A stretch of 64,000 nt of DNA from Melastoma dodecandrum (GCA_029817715.1 JARUPY010000506.1:1-64000), one strand, 5' to 3'. Counted from the stretch's first letter, positions 47,455-64,000 are shown. A program made the numbers and translations. Notes: generated by a model not told the origin, from the sequence alone.

Positions 47455-47606
47455 AGCCGCATCCCAGCTTAGGGATTCATCCTTAAATGAGTCTTCATAA
47501 AAAAACCAGGATCCTCCCAGATCCTCTTGAGTTTTCCCAACATGGCTTTTGCCATCGTGACTTCTATCACCGTGAGAATTCTCACCAGACTCTTTGACCG
47601 AGTCTC

Positions 47607-48812
47607 TTACAGGAATTGCAAATTCCTAGCTTCCTTAAGGTTTAGACTCATAAACCTTTTTACATAGGTCGAGTCAGAGCGCACTAGAAATTCTTTCGGT
47701 GCCAAAAAGATGTAAAAGGCCTTTATTCCGTTTTTTAAGGCCAATACCTCCTTTTCATGTATCGGGTATCTTAATTCGTACCCCTTAAAGCTTCCCGACC
47801 AGTATTTACACACCGGTTCTGGTTTTCGTCATCTAATTTTGAGGACTGCTCCCCAATATTCTTCAGAAGCATCAACTTTCAAGAGTAACTCGTCTTTATC
47901 AGAAGGTAGAGCAAGTTGTGGCAAATTTTTTACCTTTGCTTTAATCCTTCTAATGGATTGAGTATCTTCATCTTCCCATTTCCAAGGATTTGTAGAAGAA
48001 GTTTTCTTCGCAATCCTACTTAAATCTCTGGAAAGATCTTTCACAAACTTTCTTGCATAGTTAGCGCATCCACAAAATCTCTGGACTTGCTTTCTATCCT
48101 CAAGTCTGTCAGGAAAATTAATTATTTTCTCAGCAATATGATTTTGCAGTTTAATTTTTCCCTGCTCAATCTCCATGCCTAGAAAATTAACTGATTCCCT
48201 AACCCATTCTATCTTTTTCTCTGATAGAATCATGCCTTCTCGCCGGAAGACATCAGTCACCTCATCAAGGTGTCTCATGTGTTCATCTTCAGTTTGACTG
48301 TAGATTAGCACATCGTCAATATAGACCGCACAAAATTTTCGGACCTGCTTGAAAGCATTATCCATTTTGCGCTGAAATACGCCTGGAGCATTCTTCAGAC
48401 CGAACGGCATTACCAGCCATTCAAACATTCCTTGCGGAGCATTGAAGGCAGTTAGAGGAACCGACTCTTCCTCCATCTTGACTTGCCAGTATCCACTTTT
48501 CAAGTCAAATTTAGAGAAGAACTTTGGTTGGCTCGGACTTACCCTATCAATTAAATCTCCCGCAATGGGAATCTTATAGCCATCGTCTTTTGTAGCTTTG
48601 TTAAGCTGACGATAATCTATAACCATTCGTGCTTTACCTCGCACCTGCTCGGCATGATTAATAACCATAAAGGCAGGACTAGAATGTGGACTGTAACTGT
48701 CCCTAATCAGGCCTTTCCCAAGCAACTCAGGAATTTGTTTGTCAAACTCCTCAACCATTTCAGCCGTATACGTAATGTTTCTGGCTCTTATTATGGTTCC
48801 GGGATCTTTCAA
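47607..48812 (-). pseudogene. Viral reverse transcriptase and RNase H
   Basis: The 327-codon ORF 48812-47829 holds the caulimovirid RT core: LIRDSYSPHSSPAFMV, ARMVIDYRQLNKAT, FSKFDLKSGYWQV, LVMPFGLKNAPGVFQR and the catalytic YIDDVLIYS near 48,325-48,311, then the connection region. RNase H follows in ORF 47813-47607 (YPIHEKEVLALKNGIKAF and the VRSDSTYVKRF strand). RT looks intact by motif, whereas RNase H is cut short by stops. Confidence 0.88.
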
Positions 48813-49028
48813 CTCTAATCTAGCCTTTAGGCTATTTCGAGTCCATAACTTTAGTGGATCTTCACTAAAATTATCGGTCAGTTTTATTAGGAACTTATCC
48901 CATTTCGTTCATGTTAACTTGACAGCCCTATACAATTCTTGTTTTGGAAACAAGTCGTCATACCAGCTAGAACTTTTGGTATTCGTTGGAGAAAACAGGG
49001 TTTGTTCCCATGACAGGGTTTGTTCCCA

Positions 49029-49490
49029 TTATTCGTTCTCATTTAGCCGTATATCACCACGTTGAGCTCGCACTCTAAAAGCTCTTTCACATGGGATATC
49101 GCCACAGTATTCTGTCCGTTTTACCGGATAAAAGCCAAATTTTAACCGCAGTCTAGGCTCTTGTAGAATACTTATCTTTATACCACCAATGGAAACATCG
49201 TTTTCATTTTGCACAAAAGGAAGGTTTTCCTTCTGACCCTTCAAAAAGGTGTTACCAATAATGATGTCGGCCTCTAATAAAGGATGTGCAAGAATCTCTT
49301 TAATGATGAATTTTTGTCCACCAATAAAGACAGGCACGTTACTTGCCTTATGACCAACAATTGTGGCCATACCATCGACGTTAACCATAAATGGATGGGT
49401 TTCTGCAGTGGTTCCCACCACTCATCTGGCAGAGCATTGAGTCTTGCACATGTTATGCTACACCTAGTGTCTATCAAAGTATCTAGAGAA
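49029..49490 (-). pseudogene. Viral aspartic protease
   Basis: The active-site region lies at the end of the ORF 50413-49274 and reads LIDTRCSIT, so the expected Asp-Thr-Gly is Asp-Thr-Arg at about 49,471-49,463. The second half (ADIIIGNTFLKG) is in another frame (49421-49029). Both the altered glycine and the frameshift should abolish activity. Confidence 0.7.
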
Positions 49491-50740
49491 TACTCATAGT
49501 ATCCAGGAAATTTGAAAGTTAGAGCAACATATGTGCTCAAGTCTTCCTTCCTAACACTAAACCCAATATTCTCAGGTACCTTCTGGGATGGTTCTATCAT
49601 CCTCGAGATATCGTCTATTGGTATAGACCTTTGCTCGGCTATTTGCTCAATAACCTCACAAACTTCAGGAATCTCAGATAAAGAGCTACCAGTGTTGGTT
49701 ACTCTTAACATCCGTATAGACTCCTCTCTCGGTTGATCTACTGGGTCTTCATAGACTGGTAATGATACCTGTCTATATCCTACGATTCTACCCGTATATT
49801 GCGACGGGACTCTCGAATCCATAGATCTTCGAGACATCTCTTCTATTAGTGGAGGTGCGCTTGCAACCTCTGGTCGAGAGACTATTACGTCTTCTCCCAC
49901 ATCACTAGCTCTTGAAGAGACTTCAGAGGGCGCTCTATTGAGCGGCTCTCTCAGGATTGGCATCCTCACAGGCAAATGCCTGTCAGCCCTTTCGCTAAGC
50001 ATAGGCAAATGCCTATCAGTTCTTTCATTGACCCTTGACGGATCTCCTAACATGAGAGTAATTTCATTACCCATTTGTCGGATATTTGCCGCACTAATGG
50101 GCCTAGAACTACTACCAGGTTCAGTCATAACCCAGTTTCTTGGCCAGGTTAACTCTAATGGGTTTACCTCTCTCCTATGAAACTGTTGGTAGTTATTATG
50201 ACCTTCTTCGAACAACTCTGTAAGTCTTGAGATGTTCCTCACACCAGGACTAGTGGTATTTACCAACCGGTAAATTACCCTAGTGTGATACGCCAAGTAT
50301 TTGGCCTGGGGATTCATACGATCCATATTCATCGACTTGATTCTTAAGGTCAATGAGTCCCCAAACAGCGATCGTTCAAAGCCATCATAAAGTTTGGATG
50401 GACTTGGAACCATACAGGGCCATGTGCTAGGTTGGCCTGTACACCTGATATCAGCTGATCTCTAAACTCTCGCCATCGTTTATCGATCACTGCTGCTACC
50501 ACAGGACTATCCGCTGGTAAATGAAACAGCGGGACTAATCCTATCTGGATCAACCCAATGTGTATATAGTTATATACACCTCTCGTGTTACGCATGGTAT
50601 CTCTTATGCGTTGTACATTTAAGAGTGGGACATCCAAAGTCTCAAGCTCAGTGCTTGTGACTTGTGCCGTCGCCTCGGTTTGCGATATATCTATGGTGGA
50701 TCGAAATCTAAATCTCGATACTTCATAAACTTCCCTTGCA
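49490..50740 (-). pseudogene. Viral movement protein (30K-superfamily type)
   Basis: The conserved core begins at about 50,740 in ORF 51981-50350 with a VYNYIHIGLIQIGLVPLFH stretch, and the strand-rich part of the 30K fold follows. It continues after a frameshift near 50,390 in ORF 50413-49274 (SLTLRIKSMNMDRMNPQAKY). Such proteins line plasmodesmata for cell-to-cell spread. It lies after the coat protein, which is informative for classification. The C-terminal linker to the protease is Pro/Arg-rich and disordered. Confidence 0.65.
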
Positions 50741-52643
50741 TTGACATTTGGCAACCTCCATTCCAGAATTGACTGGGATGGATCTTCGTACTGGTGGGTT
50801 TCCTCCAGTACCCGATTCGTTGTTTCCAAGGGAACCAACTCATCACCATCTCCTTCTCTCTCTGCTCGCATCATGAACAGATGTTCGGTCCAGAGATCAG
50901 AATCATCTGAGTCTGTATCATAATTAGACACAACCTCATATATAGATTCTACTTCCGAGTCTAAATCGGAAATCTCTTGCTCATCAATTGGTTCATAAGC
51001 AAGGACCTCTTCCTCATGACTCCTGTCATCCAGGAAGACCATACGAAGTCTTTCTCTCCTTTGATTCTTCTTCGGACAACTATCCGCTTTGTGGTCCTTT
51101 GAGCCACAAAACCAGCAGCAATTACAACTGCTCAAGGGTTTTCCCTTAGGACATTTAGGCTCTCTGCCATGCTTTCTCTTGAAAGCATCGATCCTATCTT
51201 TATCCTTTAGGTTATCCCTTCTCCTCACAAACCTTCTTGGTTTGTAAGCAGGACCTCCCCTTTGCTTACACTGGACGTCCTTCTTGGGCCAAACTTTCTT
51301 TTTGTTGTACCCAATAAATTTCCTTTTACGAGGAAAGTTCCTTCTCTTCAAAGAGTCTCCTGGAGTACTGCGAGTATCGCATCCATACCTTCCAGGCACA
51401 TACTCTATCTGAGAACAACTGCTCTTGTTCAGGTAAGGTAGCTTCTTAGCTGCCTCTTTCACCTGGAGCTCAGTACAGGCTTTACGCATTGCGTACTTTA
51501 CCGCCTGAATCTTTCCTCCGAGTCCAGAGACAATCTGCTCTTCACTCATAAGTAATTCATAGGCCTTTTGCGCAACTTCCGGCCAAGGTTCGGGAAGTTT
51601 TGCAAAAAAGGTTCCTAATATGAACTGTTGTGATACTACATCCAGATTGTAATAATACTTCTGGAATTCACACACGTAGCTATCAAACAAGCACATATCA
51701 CAGATCTGTAGCTTAACCAGAGCGGTCAAGGACTGCTCTTTCTCCACAGTCTCAGTGGATAATGAGAAACCACAGAACTCTCGTTTCAGGGCATCAGCGA
51801 TTATTGCCAATACTCCATCAACCGTCAGCGCTTGATCTATCTTTTCCTTAATGTCTGTGTGTGCCACTAAGGTTTTCCAATATTTCTGCGCTGTACCCAT
51901 GAGGGCTGCACACATAATTCGTAGACTGCTCCAGGAGGTACTCCTCCTGCGGATGCCGTCATCCGAATAAGTGATAACCACTCATCTATCTTTTCAGATA
52001 CGTGCTTCTCACAATCAATGTCTAGAAAAGCACCGGGGATAATTATCGGCTTTAATATATTATCCCTTGGGACAAACTCTTGTTTAGTCCTATGAGGATA
52101 ATCAGGCCTGTAAATTTCCCTCTTCGCAGTTACCAGTTCGTTAAACGTTCTATTGTCTAAATGAACTGGGGTATCTTCTGCCAGACCTAAGGCTTTTCTT
52201 AAGTCTTTTGCCAACTCCCCACTCTGGGAGTTCAAGTTTGCACTTCGCTTTTGTGAGTCTAAAATGAAAGGAGCTACTGACTCTCTATACATTTCATCCA
52301 CACTCTTGCCTTGATTCTGTTTGGAATTTCTTCCTCCCAGATTCAATCTTTCGACTGGTTTTCCCGTAGTACTTTCCAGTCCAGAGGTCGCCTCGGCTTC
52401 AGGCCTTTTTAAACCTCTTTCTCTTTCCAGAGCGTCTAACATTGTGTTTACAATGGAGCCTACTTCCTTTGCCATTTGGTTTCGGCTTTCTAGACTTTCA
52501 TTGCTCCCCTGAATGGTTAGCTGAGTTAAAATATCATTTATACTCTTGCTAACTCCAAAAGGAGACAATCTAGCCTCTGGAACGAACTCCAACCTTGATG
52601 GAGTCCCAGAAGGATTTCCCGAAGATTTTCCTTCTCCAGCCAT
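50740..52643 (-). pseudogene. Viral coat protein with zinc knuckle
   Basis: The first ORF (52643-51867, 258 codons, ATG start) has a disordered acidic N-terminus. A frameshift near 51.9 kb passes into ORF 51981-50350, which carries the folded coat region, a Lys/Arg-rich nucleic-acid-binding stretch (RRNFPRKRKFIGYNKKK) and a CX2CX4HX4C zinc knuckle (CWFCGSKDHKADSC, near 51,125-51,080). A very acidic Ser/Asp/Glu segment follows. These are standard parts of caulimovirid coat proteins. Confidence 0.8.
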
Positions 52644-52672
52644 TCAGAAAATCTGACCTTGAGACTTCAATG

Positions 52673-52782
52673 GATATTTTTGAAACTAGGTCTAAGTTCT
52701 GGATACGGAGAGATACTTTCTAAACCTTAGGGTAGATTTGAAAAACTTTGTAAATATGGGGATATTTTTGATAAAGCGGCCT
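52673..52782 (-). repeat. Right terminal inverted repeat
   Basis: The reverse complement starts GGCCGCTTTATCAAAAATAT. It aligns along its length with the left repeat. The first viral ORF begins only about 30 bp inside it. Confidence 0.65.
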
Positions 52783-53033
52783 AAAACTAAAAGTACTGTT
52801 TCAAACACGTGCTCACGCGTGGCGATGTCTAGCTTCTAATTAATCAATAATTACATAAATTGATTTTTTTTTTAAGTTTGACATTTATTTTTTTGATGTG
52901 CACATTCAATAATGAAAATTCATCAAAATGTGAATCTAATACGATATATATATATATACATAATTCATCTCTGCTCCACTGGAAAGGAAACAAAACTTGT
53001 TAGAGAAAGAAAGAAGAATAGCTTTGTTACGTC

Positions 53034-56014
<2,981 letters not shown>

Positions 56015-56239
56015 TCCCGACCCACAGTCAAATCCCGCCGCGTTCACCAGCAGTGTGATTGCAACATCAGCTTCTAGGAATACTTTTTTTGCTTTTCATG
56101 GCAAGCTTGGAGGAATACTTAACCACACATGGTAGAACAAAGCAGCGACACAGTTAATCGTATTTTTCCGGAATTTAAGTATGATCGTGTAGTGCTCTCC
56201 CCTGTTTGAGATGGAGATCTAAAGTTACATCTTGTCCAT

Positions 56240-56349
56240 GTTGATACGCACTGAATGGGGAAATAGCGGCCGGTGATGATCCCAGCTTCATCCGCGGTGA
56301 GAAACGCCACCGCTTCGGCAACATGTTTCAACCCCAGTTTCCATTTCAA
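56240..56349 (-). pseudogene. Short-chain dehydrogenase C-terminal remnant
   Basis: The minus ORF contains KHVAEAVAFLTADEAGIITGRYFP. In SDR enzymes the equivalent helix and loop (VAEAV-FLASDEAG-ITG) precede the C-terminal substrate loop. Only this tail is recognisable; the Rossmann part with TGxxxGIG is absent. It is the best-preserved of three spacer copies. Confidence 0.6.
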
Positions 56350-58080
56350 GCTCTCATCGACCCTTGGTGGACTTCTCGTTCATATTCGCTATGCACCTCT
56401 TTTTGTCGCATTGCGTTGTTGAACGTTCAAGAAGACATGACATCTAGATCGCCTATGGCTTCCGTTATTCTCATGTCCAACAACAGTCTCAGCATTACCC
56501 TGCCCATATGCCAATGCAGCCAGCCAGCCAGCATACTTCAAGGACACAAACTTTGGAGTGAATGTCGATTCATAACCAGCTCCGCACTGTCGCCACGCGG
56601 AGCTTCCATTTACGAAGCTGGCACAGACACAAGACGATGAAGCTTCGATTACCTCCGCATATCCAGGATAAATCTCAAGAATACTGGAACACAGTATATG
56701 TTTGGATCAACCATCAGAACACAGTATTCGTTTAGACATTTTATGTCCCGAGTGTCCACCGGGAAAATCATCGCGAAGATCACCATGGTCCCTATCACGA
56801 ACAAGTAGGGCCTTAAATAAGGTTCGTCGAAAAAATATTTCGCGAAATAGGATAACAACTTTTAAAATTTGATAAATAATATCTCTAACTTGGTATTAAA
56901 AACACCGATTTCCTTACGGGGCCAAAATCAATGTTTATAACACCTAATGGCATTGTTTGTCGAATTTTGAAAGTCTAATGGTAGTCGGAAAAAAAATCGC
57001 AAAGTAAAAAAGATAGTTTCGAAAATTCAAAAATAATGTTCCGAAATCAAACTCAAGTTCCTTCCCGTTTTTATTTATTTTTCATTTTTCTAGAAATCGA
57101 ACCTTACAAATTAAACCTCGTGTTTCGAAACTATCTACCTAAGTTTTCTCCGACCGAGGGAACGTAACTCTCCCAAGTCGAGCCATTCTGCGAAATGCCA
57201 CCAAAGAACAGAAATTGACAATCGTATACAAAAATCTTGTTTGACAAATCGATGCCCATTCTTTTTTCTCGAGTAAAAAAAAAAAAAAGATAATAAATAA
57301 TTTAAATTAAAATTTAGGCAAAAGAATTTTAAAATTTAAATGCTTTGGGTTCATTTTATACATCATTTTCATATTTTTCTTGGCACCACTAATTTGACTC
57401 ATTCAAGGAGTTGTTCTTTTCAATTCGTCATCTTTTTCAACGTAAAGCTGGACAACAAAGCCGTAGAGGGGGAGTTAAAGAAAGAAAAGCAGTCCTCCAA
57501 TTTCCAGTCATACGAATGCGCGAGAGACGACCGAACACGGAACATTTCGACTGCCTTAGCCCAGCGAAATTCTAATAATTTTTTTTTTCGAAATAGCGCA
57601 GTTAAATATGTCAATAAATTGGTATTAAAAGCAGCGAGTTTTTATTTGTGAAGGAATAAATTATTTTACGACGGTCAAATTAAAAAAATTTAATGTTAGA
57701 AACACCGAATTTCATTTACAAAGAAACAAATTATTTTACAAAAAAGATAGATTAGGTTAAATTTTTTTTAGTACCGTTAAGAAATTGGTTCACTGAGTTC
57801 TATTTACAAAAAAACAAATTATTTTACGAGTCAAATTAAAATTTCTATGTCAAATGCCAAAATCGATTTTTCTAACCCCGAGTTCGGACCCTTTAGAAAA
57901 AATCTTGATGTTTAACGTCGAATTTTTTTGTAAATGGGATGAGGGCGATTTCTTGGTATTAGTACAGGAAATATTATTTTATCAATTTATTTTACAAAAT
58001 ATTTTACAAAGATAAATTTCTTATGAATTATTTTTTTTTTTGGGGTAAAACAATTACTACCTTATCAAAAATTCAGAGGG
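56350..58080. repeat. AT-rich intergenic DNA with degenerate tandem repeat
   Basis: No gene. Between about 57,630 and 57,858 three related units of 68-88 bp occur, each with an ACCGAATTTCATTTAC-like start and an AAATTATTTTAC core. Related single motifs occur near 56,890. The minus ORF at 56649-56858 is hydrophobic but unrecognised. Confidence 0.4.
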
Positions 58081-58166
58081 AAAAATAATGGGAACGACAT
58101 GGAAGTCAAAATTAACTAAAAAGAATCTGCATTTTCATAGCCAATTGTTGTTTTGCCTTCAGAAGG

Positions 58167-60723
<2,557 letters not shown>

Positions 60724-61528
60724 ACAATATATGTATGTCACGAAACTCGTCTGCTGTATTTCGCGAGAATTGATTGATAATGCACGACCGAAAGCGTCTT
60801 TCTGGTCTTTCATGTTCTTCCGGTCTCTCATTTGTTTTTCTAGATGTTTTCCCTATTTTCATTATGATTTTCTATAATCGAAAATCGGGTCCGAACAAAT
60901 ATTTGATTCACGTGGAAAATATACGTAGGAGCGGAAATATCATTCGGAAAATATTTTACTGTATAATATTACATTACATTTAAAAATCAATATTCATTTA
61001 TTTATGAATTTTGTAGATGCTTGAAATCAAACTATAAAAAATAAAAAGTGTTAAATTAAGATAAACATTAAACCTCTTACATTAATAAATTATAAATATT
61101 TAGTAGGCAATTTTAATTTTAAATTTTCACTTTCTTGTATTAATAATACCTACCATTCTAGATGTATCAATCTTATATGAAATTAATATTAATAAAAAAG
61201 TTTTTCCTTCAAAGAAACCTAATATTTATTTTTAGGTTATTTAGCCATAGTATTTACCTTGCATTACTTTTTGTAAAATTTTATTCTACAACTAGATTCA
61301 TAATATTTTCCTAAATTAAACCTTAATTTTTTAAAAATATTGTAAGAAAAATTAATCGATTGATTTACTTTTATAAATGCTTAATTAGTATGAAACTCAT
61401 TTTGTTCAGTCATGCGAGGTTTGTTGTCCTTTTAGTTGGGCCGACTCACCATCACGTAAACTTCGGCCCAAATATAAAATGGCGGCGATTCTTCTCGCCC
61501 GTCGACCGGAGGCGCTCCCGCCGCAATC
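60724..61528. other. AT-rich intergenic spacer
   Basis: 3' flank of the CRK, then about 500 bp of very AT-rich sequence without recognisable features. A GGGCCGACTC/TTCGGCCCAAAT site-II-like motif lies at 61,438-61,475, about 60 bp before the F-box ATG, and may be part of that gene's promoter. Confidence 0.4.
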
Positions 61529-63853
61529 ATGGAGGAGGCCGGCGATCCTCTGCGTTCGGCTTCTCGAAGTAAAAGCTCCAGGAAACGATCGCGTCCGTCC
61601 GATGCGGCGGCGGAAGACGACCTCATCATAAGCGCCCTTCCGGATTCCATAATTTTGCACGTGTTCTCCTTCCTCGACATCAAGGACGTCGTCAAGACCA
61701 GCGCCCTGGTACCCCCTCTGGACCCAAACCTCGGCCGTCTCCGTCGATTTTCGGACCAGGAGTTGCGTGGTGGAGGATCAGTTCGACTTTGTTGAACTTT
61801 TCTTGCTCATGTGCACGTCCCCGACTATTCGCAAGCTCCACCTCCTCGACCTGTACTACTATGACGGCTTGAAGGGGATGGTCGACCGCTGGATTAGGTT
61901 TGCCGTTGGGTGCCGCGTGGAGGACTTGCGCAGCGGACTTGAGGATGACGTTGTCTATGACATCTACGTCTTGCCGAGGGCACTGCTACTGTGCGAATCC
62001 CTGACGAGGCTTCGGTTGGAGTGGTGTGGGTTTCCATCCTTTACTAATGGTAATTTGGGGATGATAAGTTGGAGTTCGCTGAAGGTGTTTAGTGTTCACC
62101 GCACCAAGTTGGTGGATGAAGTGATTAATGGGGTTTTGGAGGGGTCTCCCCTGTTGGAATCCCTGACATTAGAAGCTTGTTATGGTATGAATTGTATCAG
62201 GATCTTCTCGAAGGTGATGAAGGAGTTGGTTATCCGTAGGTACTGTGATATGTATATAGATGAGGAGGATAAGAACCGTGCTCACAAAAACTTCTGCTTG
62301 GAAATCTCTGTCCCTAACTTGAGGTCAATGCGGCTGCTGGGCCGGTGGGAGGGAAAGGAAGTTGTTGTGGTGAAGCAAGTATCGTCTCTGGTTGACGTTG
62401 AGTTGAATTTCAGTTAGGAAATCGATGAAACTAATTCGGATATAATATATGGCACCATGAAGGGAATTCTTAGTAAAATGCGCTTTGTTGATAAAGTCGT
62501 GATTGGGAACGAGATTCTAATGGTACGGTACGGTGCGAGATTCATCTCACTTTACCTTCAGGTCTTTGCCTGTTTTACTGCGTTGGTGAGCTTATGCTCG
62601 GCCCATCATTTTTCGAGTTCAGATTTGGCTCATGGTTAGGTATTAGCTGCTAGGAACCATCTTTTTGTTGCATACTTATGTTAATTTTATAGGTTTTATT
62701 ACAGGAATTGTAATGAAAAATGGAAATGCTTAAATGATCTCACCCCGTTCATTTCTTTGCCTTGTGTCATATGAGTTAATTTTAGTAGTTTTCTTCTGGG
62801 AATTTCATAGAAATGAACTAGAAATGTTTACATAATCTCATATCCTGACATTTTCTTTGCCTTGCATCATAACATCTGTACATATGCTGTATTTGATGGC
62901 TGTTCTAACATTAGGGAGAATATCACTGTTCTTTGTTTGGTGCACTTCCAGGATCTCCATAATTACAAGGGGAATGGGGATGCCTCTTTGGAACCGAAAT
63001 GTCGACACCTGACTATCACAACTTTAGCCGACCAGTATTCTCTTGGACAAATAGCAGAAGTATTGGAGTGTGCTTCGAATGTAGAAACATTGGTAATAGA
63101 TTTCACTCCCGAAATACACTCCGAGGTATGTTTCTTGTATTATTACTCACTGAGGATGTCCGGTTTGTTTTGTTACTTGGAAGTGATGTTCAAGAAAGAA
63201 CAATGCTGTACATTTTATTTATCTTTTGGTGCTTCTGCTTTTATCCTTTTGTTTGTTTGTTTGTCATGTGTTCAAAATGTTCGCTAAGATACAACTTTTG
63301 AGATTACACAACCCGTAAACAAATGGTGGGAGAAACTGAAGATAACTTGGGCCATGGAGTACCTTAATGGTAACTAAATCCTGTCTTGTAATGGATGGAA
63401 GAGATTCGAAGAAACCATGTTGTTTGGCGGCCTGTGTTCTCCCAATTGTTCGTCTCCTAGGCTTTTGGCATTCCTCAAATCGGGGGAATGCGAGTTTATT
63501 TAGTTCTTACCTCGCTTTTCTGTTTGCAGGCGATTCCTCTGAATAAGGATCCTTTCTGTAACAAATTTGAATCCTGGAATAGATTCACCGGCCGTATCAG
63601 GAACATTGAGATAATAGGATTCCCAGCCCATTATGGTGCTGAACCAATGTATTGGCTATCCCTGATAAAATTTCTTCTCCGAGATGCGAAAGTGTTGGAG
63701 AAGATGGTCATCAATGCTAAATGTTCATGGAGGCATCCTGGCTGATCCCTAAAAGAAGCCGACGATGCACAGGAGGTGCTCAAAGTTGCAGCAAATATTC
63801 TAGGCAACCCGAGAGGATCAAAAGCTGCGAAAGTCATTCAATTATCCTTTTAA
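61529..63853 (+). pseudogene. F-box/FBD-type protein gene, broken
   Basis: Plant F-box proteins recruit targets to SCF ubiquitin ligases. The N-terminus has a basic nuclear-signal-like stretch (SSRKRSRPSD) and an F-box (LPDSIILHVFSFLDIKDVVKTSAL). Near 61,710 the frame shifts, and about 60 residues usual after the F-box seem to be missing. The continuing frame (61767-62417) has LRR-like repeats (TIRKLHLLDLYY, LTRLRLEWCGF, LLESLTLEACYG) and ends at an in-frame TAG (62415-62417), with homologous-looking coding sequence beyond. Later exons, about 62952-63125 and 63530-63853, have good splice sites. The last shows an FBD-like end (FLLRDAKVLEKMVI) interrupted by TGA at 63743-63745 before the expected stop at 63851-63853. 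With three lesions it is a pseudogene or carries sequence errors. Confidence 0.75.
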
Positions 63854-64000
63854 ATGGGGCAGTTCCTGGCTGGATTGACTTAAATTATATGGAGCTTGTT
63901 TGTGTTTTTGGTACACTTTCAGCCCTTCTTTTTGCCAAGGTTTGTATAGCCTTTCTCTTTGTGATACTCTTACTAAGTGTGTGCATATGTGCCCCAAGGT
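63854..64000. other. 3' flank of F-box locus
   Basis: Short AT-rich tail at the window edge, probably 3' UTR. Nothing else is visible. Confidence 0.4.

Larger units (their letters stand above)
45460..52650 (-). other. Endogenous pararetrovirus (Caulimoviridae), nearly complete, inactivated
   Basis: Minus-strand order is coat protein, movement protein, aspartic protease, reverse transcriptase/RNase H, downstream ORF(s), promoter and leader, and tRNA-Met primer site. This accounts for about 7.2 kb, close to the 7-8 kb of complete caulimovirid genomes. The copy is opened close to the primer site, where episomal viral DNA has its minus-strand discontinuity. There is no integrase and no LTR. Coat protein placed before movement protein is typical of cavemovirus/solendovirus-like genomes rather than caulimo-, badna- or petuviruses, in which movement protein comes first. 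Frameshifts near 51.9, 50.4 and 49.4 kb, and breaks between 49.0 and 48.8 kb and near 47.6 kb, show that it cannot express its full set of proteins. Confidence 0.85.
45295..52782. mobile_element. Mutator-like (MULE) insertion carrying a pararetroviral genome
   Basis: The 9-mer TAAAACTAA occurs immediately left (45286-45294) and right (52783-52791) of this 7,488-bp insert. The homologous spacer near 34,950-34,960 has it once, in the same context and uninterrupted. The two insert ends are inverted relatives: about 110 bp align without gaps at roughly two thirds identity by my count (35 mismatches in 110). A 9-bp duplication with long inverted repeats is the signature of Mutator-like elements. 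Everything between the repeats that I can classify is caulimovirid. No transposase is present, so movement would have needed one in trans. Confidence 0.7.

Noticed and set aside
45295..52782. Reading the flanking repeats as retrotransposon LTRs
   Set aside because: They are inverted relative to each other, only about 110 bp long, and no integrase is present; the polymerase is of caulimovirid type.

Overview
This is nuclear DNA from a flowering plant, most likely a woody eudicot. Genes are intron-rich, intergenic DNA is AT-rich, and plant-specific receptor kinases sit among Ty1/copia, Ty3/gypsy, Mutator-like and pararetroviral sequences. I cannot name the species; a receptor-kinase-rich family such as Myrtaceae is only a guess.

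Left third (1-17.4 kb): mostly decayed genes on the minus strand. There is a ROP-interactive CRIB (RIC)-like fragment (about 3.0-3.3 kb), a broken pentatricopeptide-repeat gene (4.5-6.25 kb) and a thiamine thiazole synthase (THI4) locus (6.6-7.85 kb) with correct introns but several frameshifts. A Pack-MULE-like element with a GC-rich captured fragment lies at 9.0-10.0 kb, and a degenerate Ty1/copia element with short LTRs at 12.8-17.35 kb.

Centre (17.3-56.3 kb): a tandem array of four nearly identical plus-strand G-type lectin S-domain receptor kinases (18.3, 36.2, 41.1 and 53.0 kb), each with the same seven-exon structure. Copies 1, 2 and 4 have full reading frames of 825, 824 and 825 codons. 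Copy 3 has lost its start codon through an 18-bp deletion. Spacers between copies carry the beginning of a cysteine-rich receptor kinase gene and the end of a short-chain dehydrogenase gene, so the ancestral duplicated unit held more than one gene. Between copies 1 and 2 is about 12 kb of Ty3/gypsy-derived DNA with foreign pieces (an alpha/beta-hydrolase exon and a minisatellite).

Between copies 3 and 4 lies the most remarkable object: a nearly complete endogenous pararetrovirus (Caulimoviridae) on the minus strand, about 45.46-52.65 kb. Its order is coat protein, movement protein, protease, reverse transcriptase/RNase H, a downstream ORF, a promoter/leader and a tRNA-Met primer site. It is enclosed by about 110-bp inverted repeats and a perfect 9-bp direct repeat, the hallmarks of a Mutator-like transposon. 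The paralogous spacer near 34.95 kb shows the matching empty site.

Right end (58-64 kb): an intact cysteine-rich receptor-like kinase (CRK, seven exons, 673 codons), then an F-box/FBD-type gene broken by one frameshift and two stop codons. The CRK and the S-domain kinases are cell-surface kinases of the kind used in pathogen or self perception; the cluster looks like an actively duplicating immune-type receptor locus.
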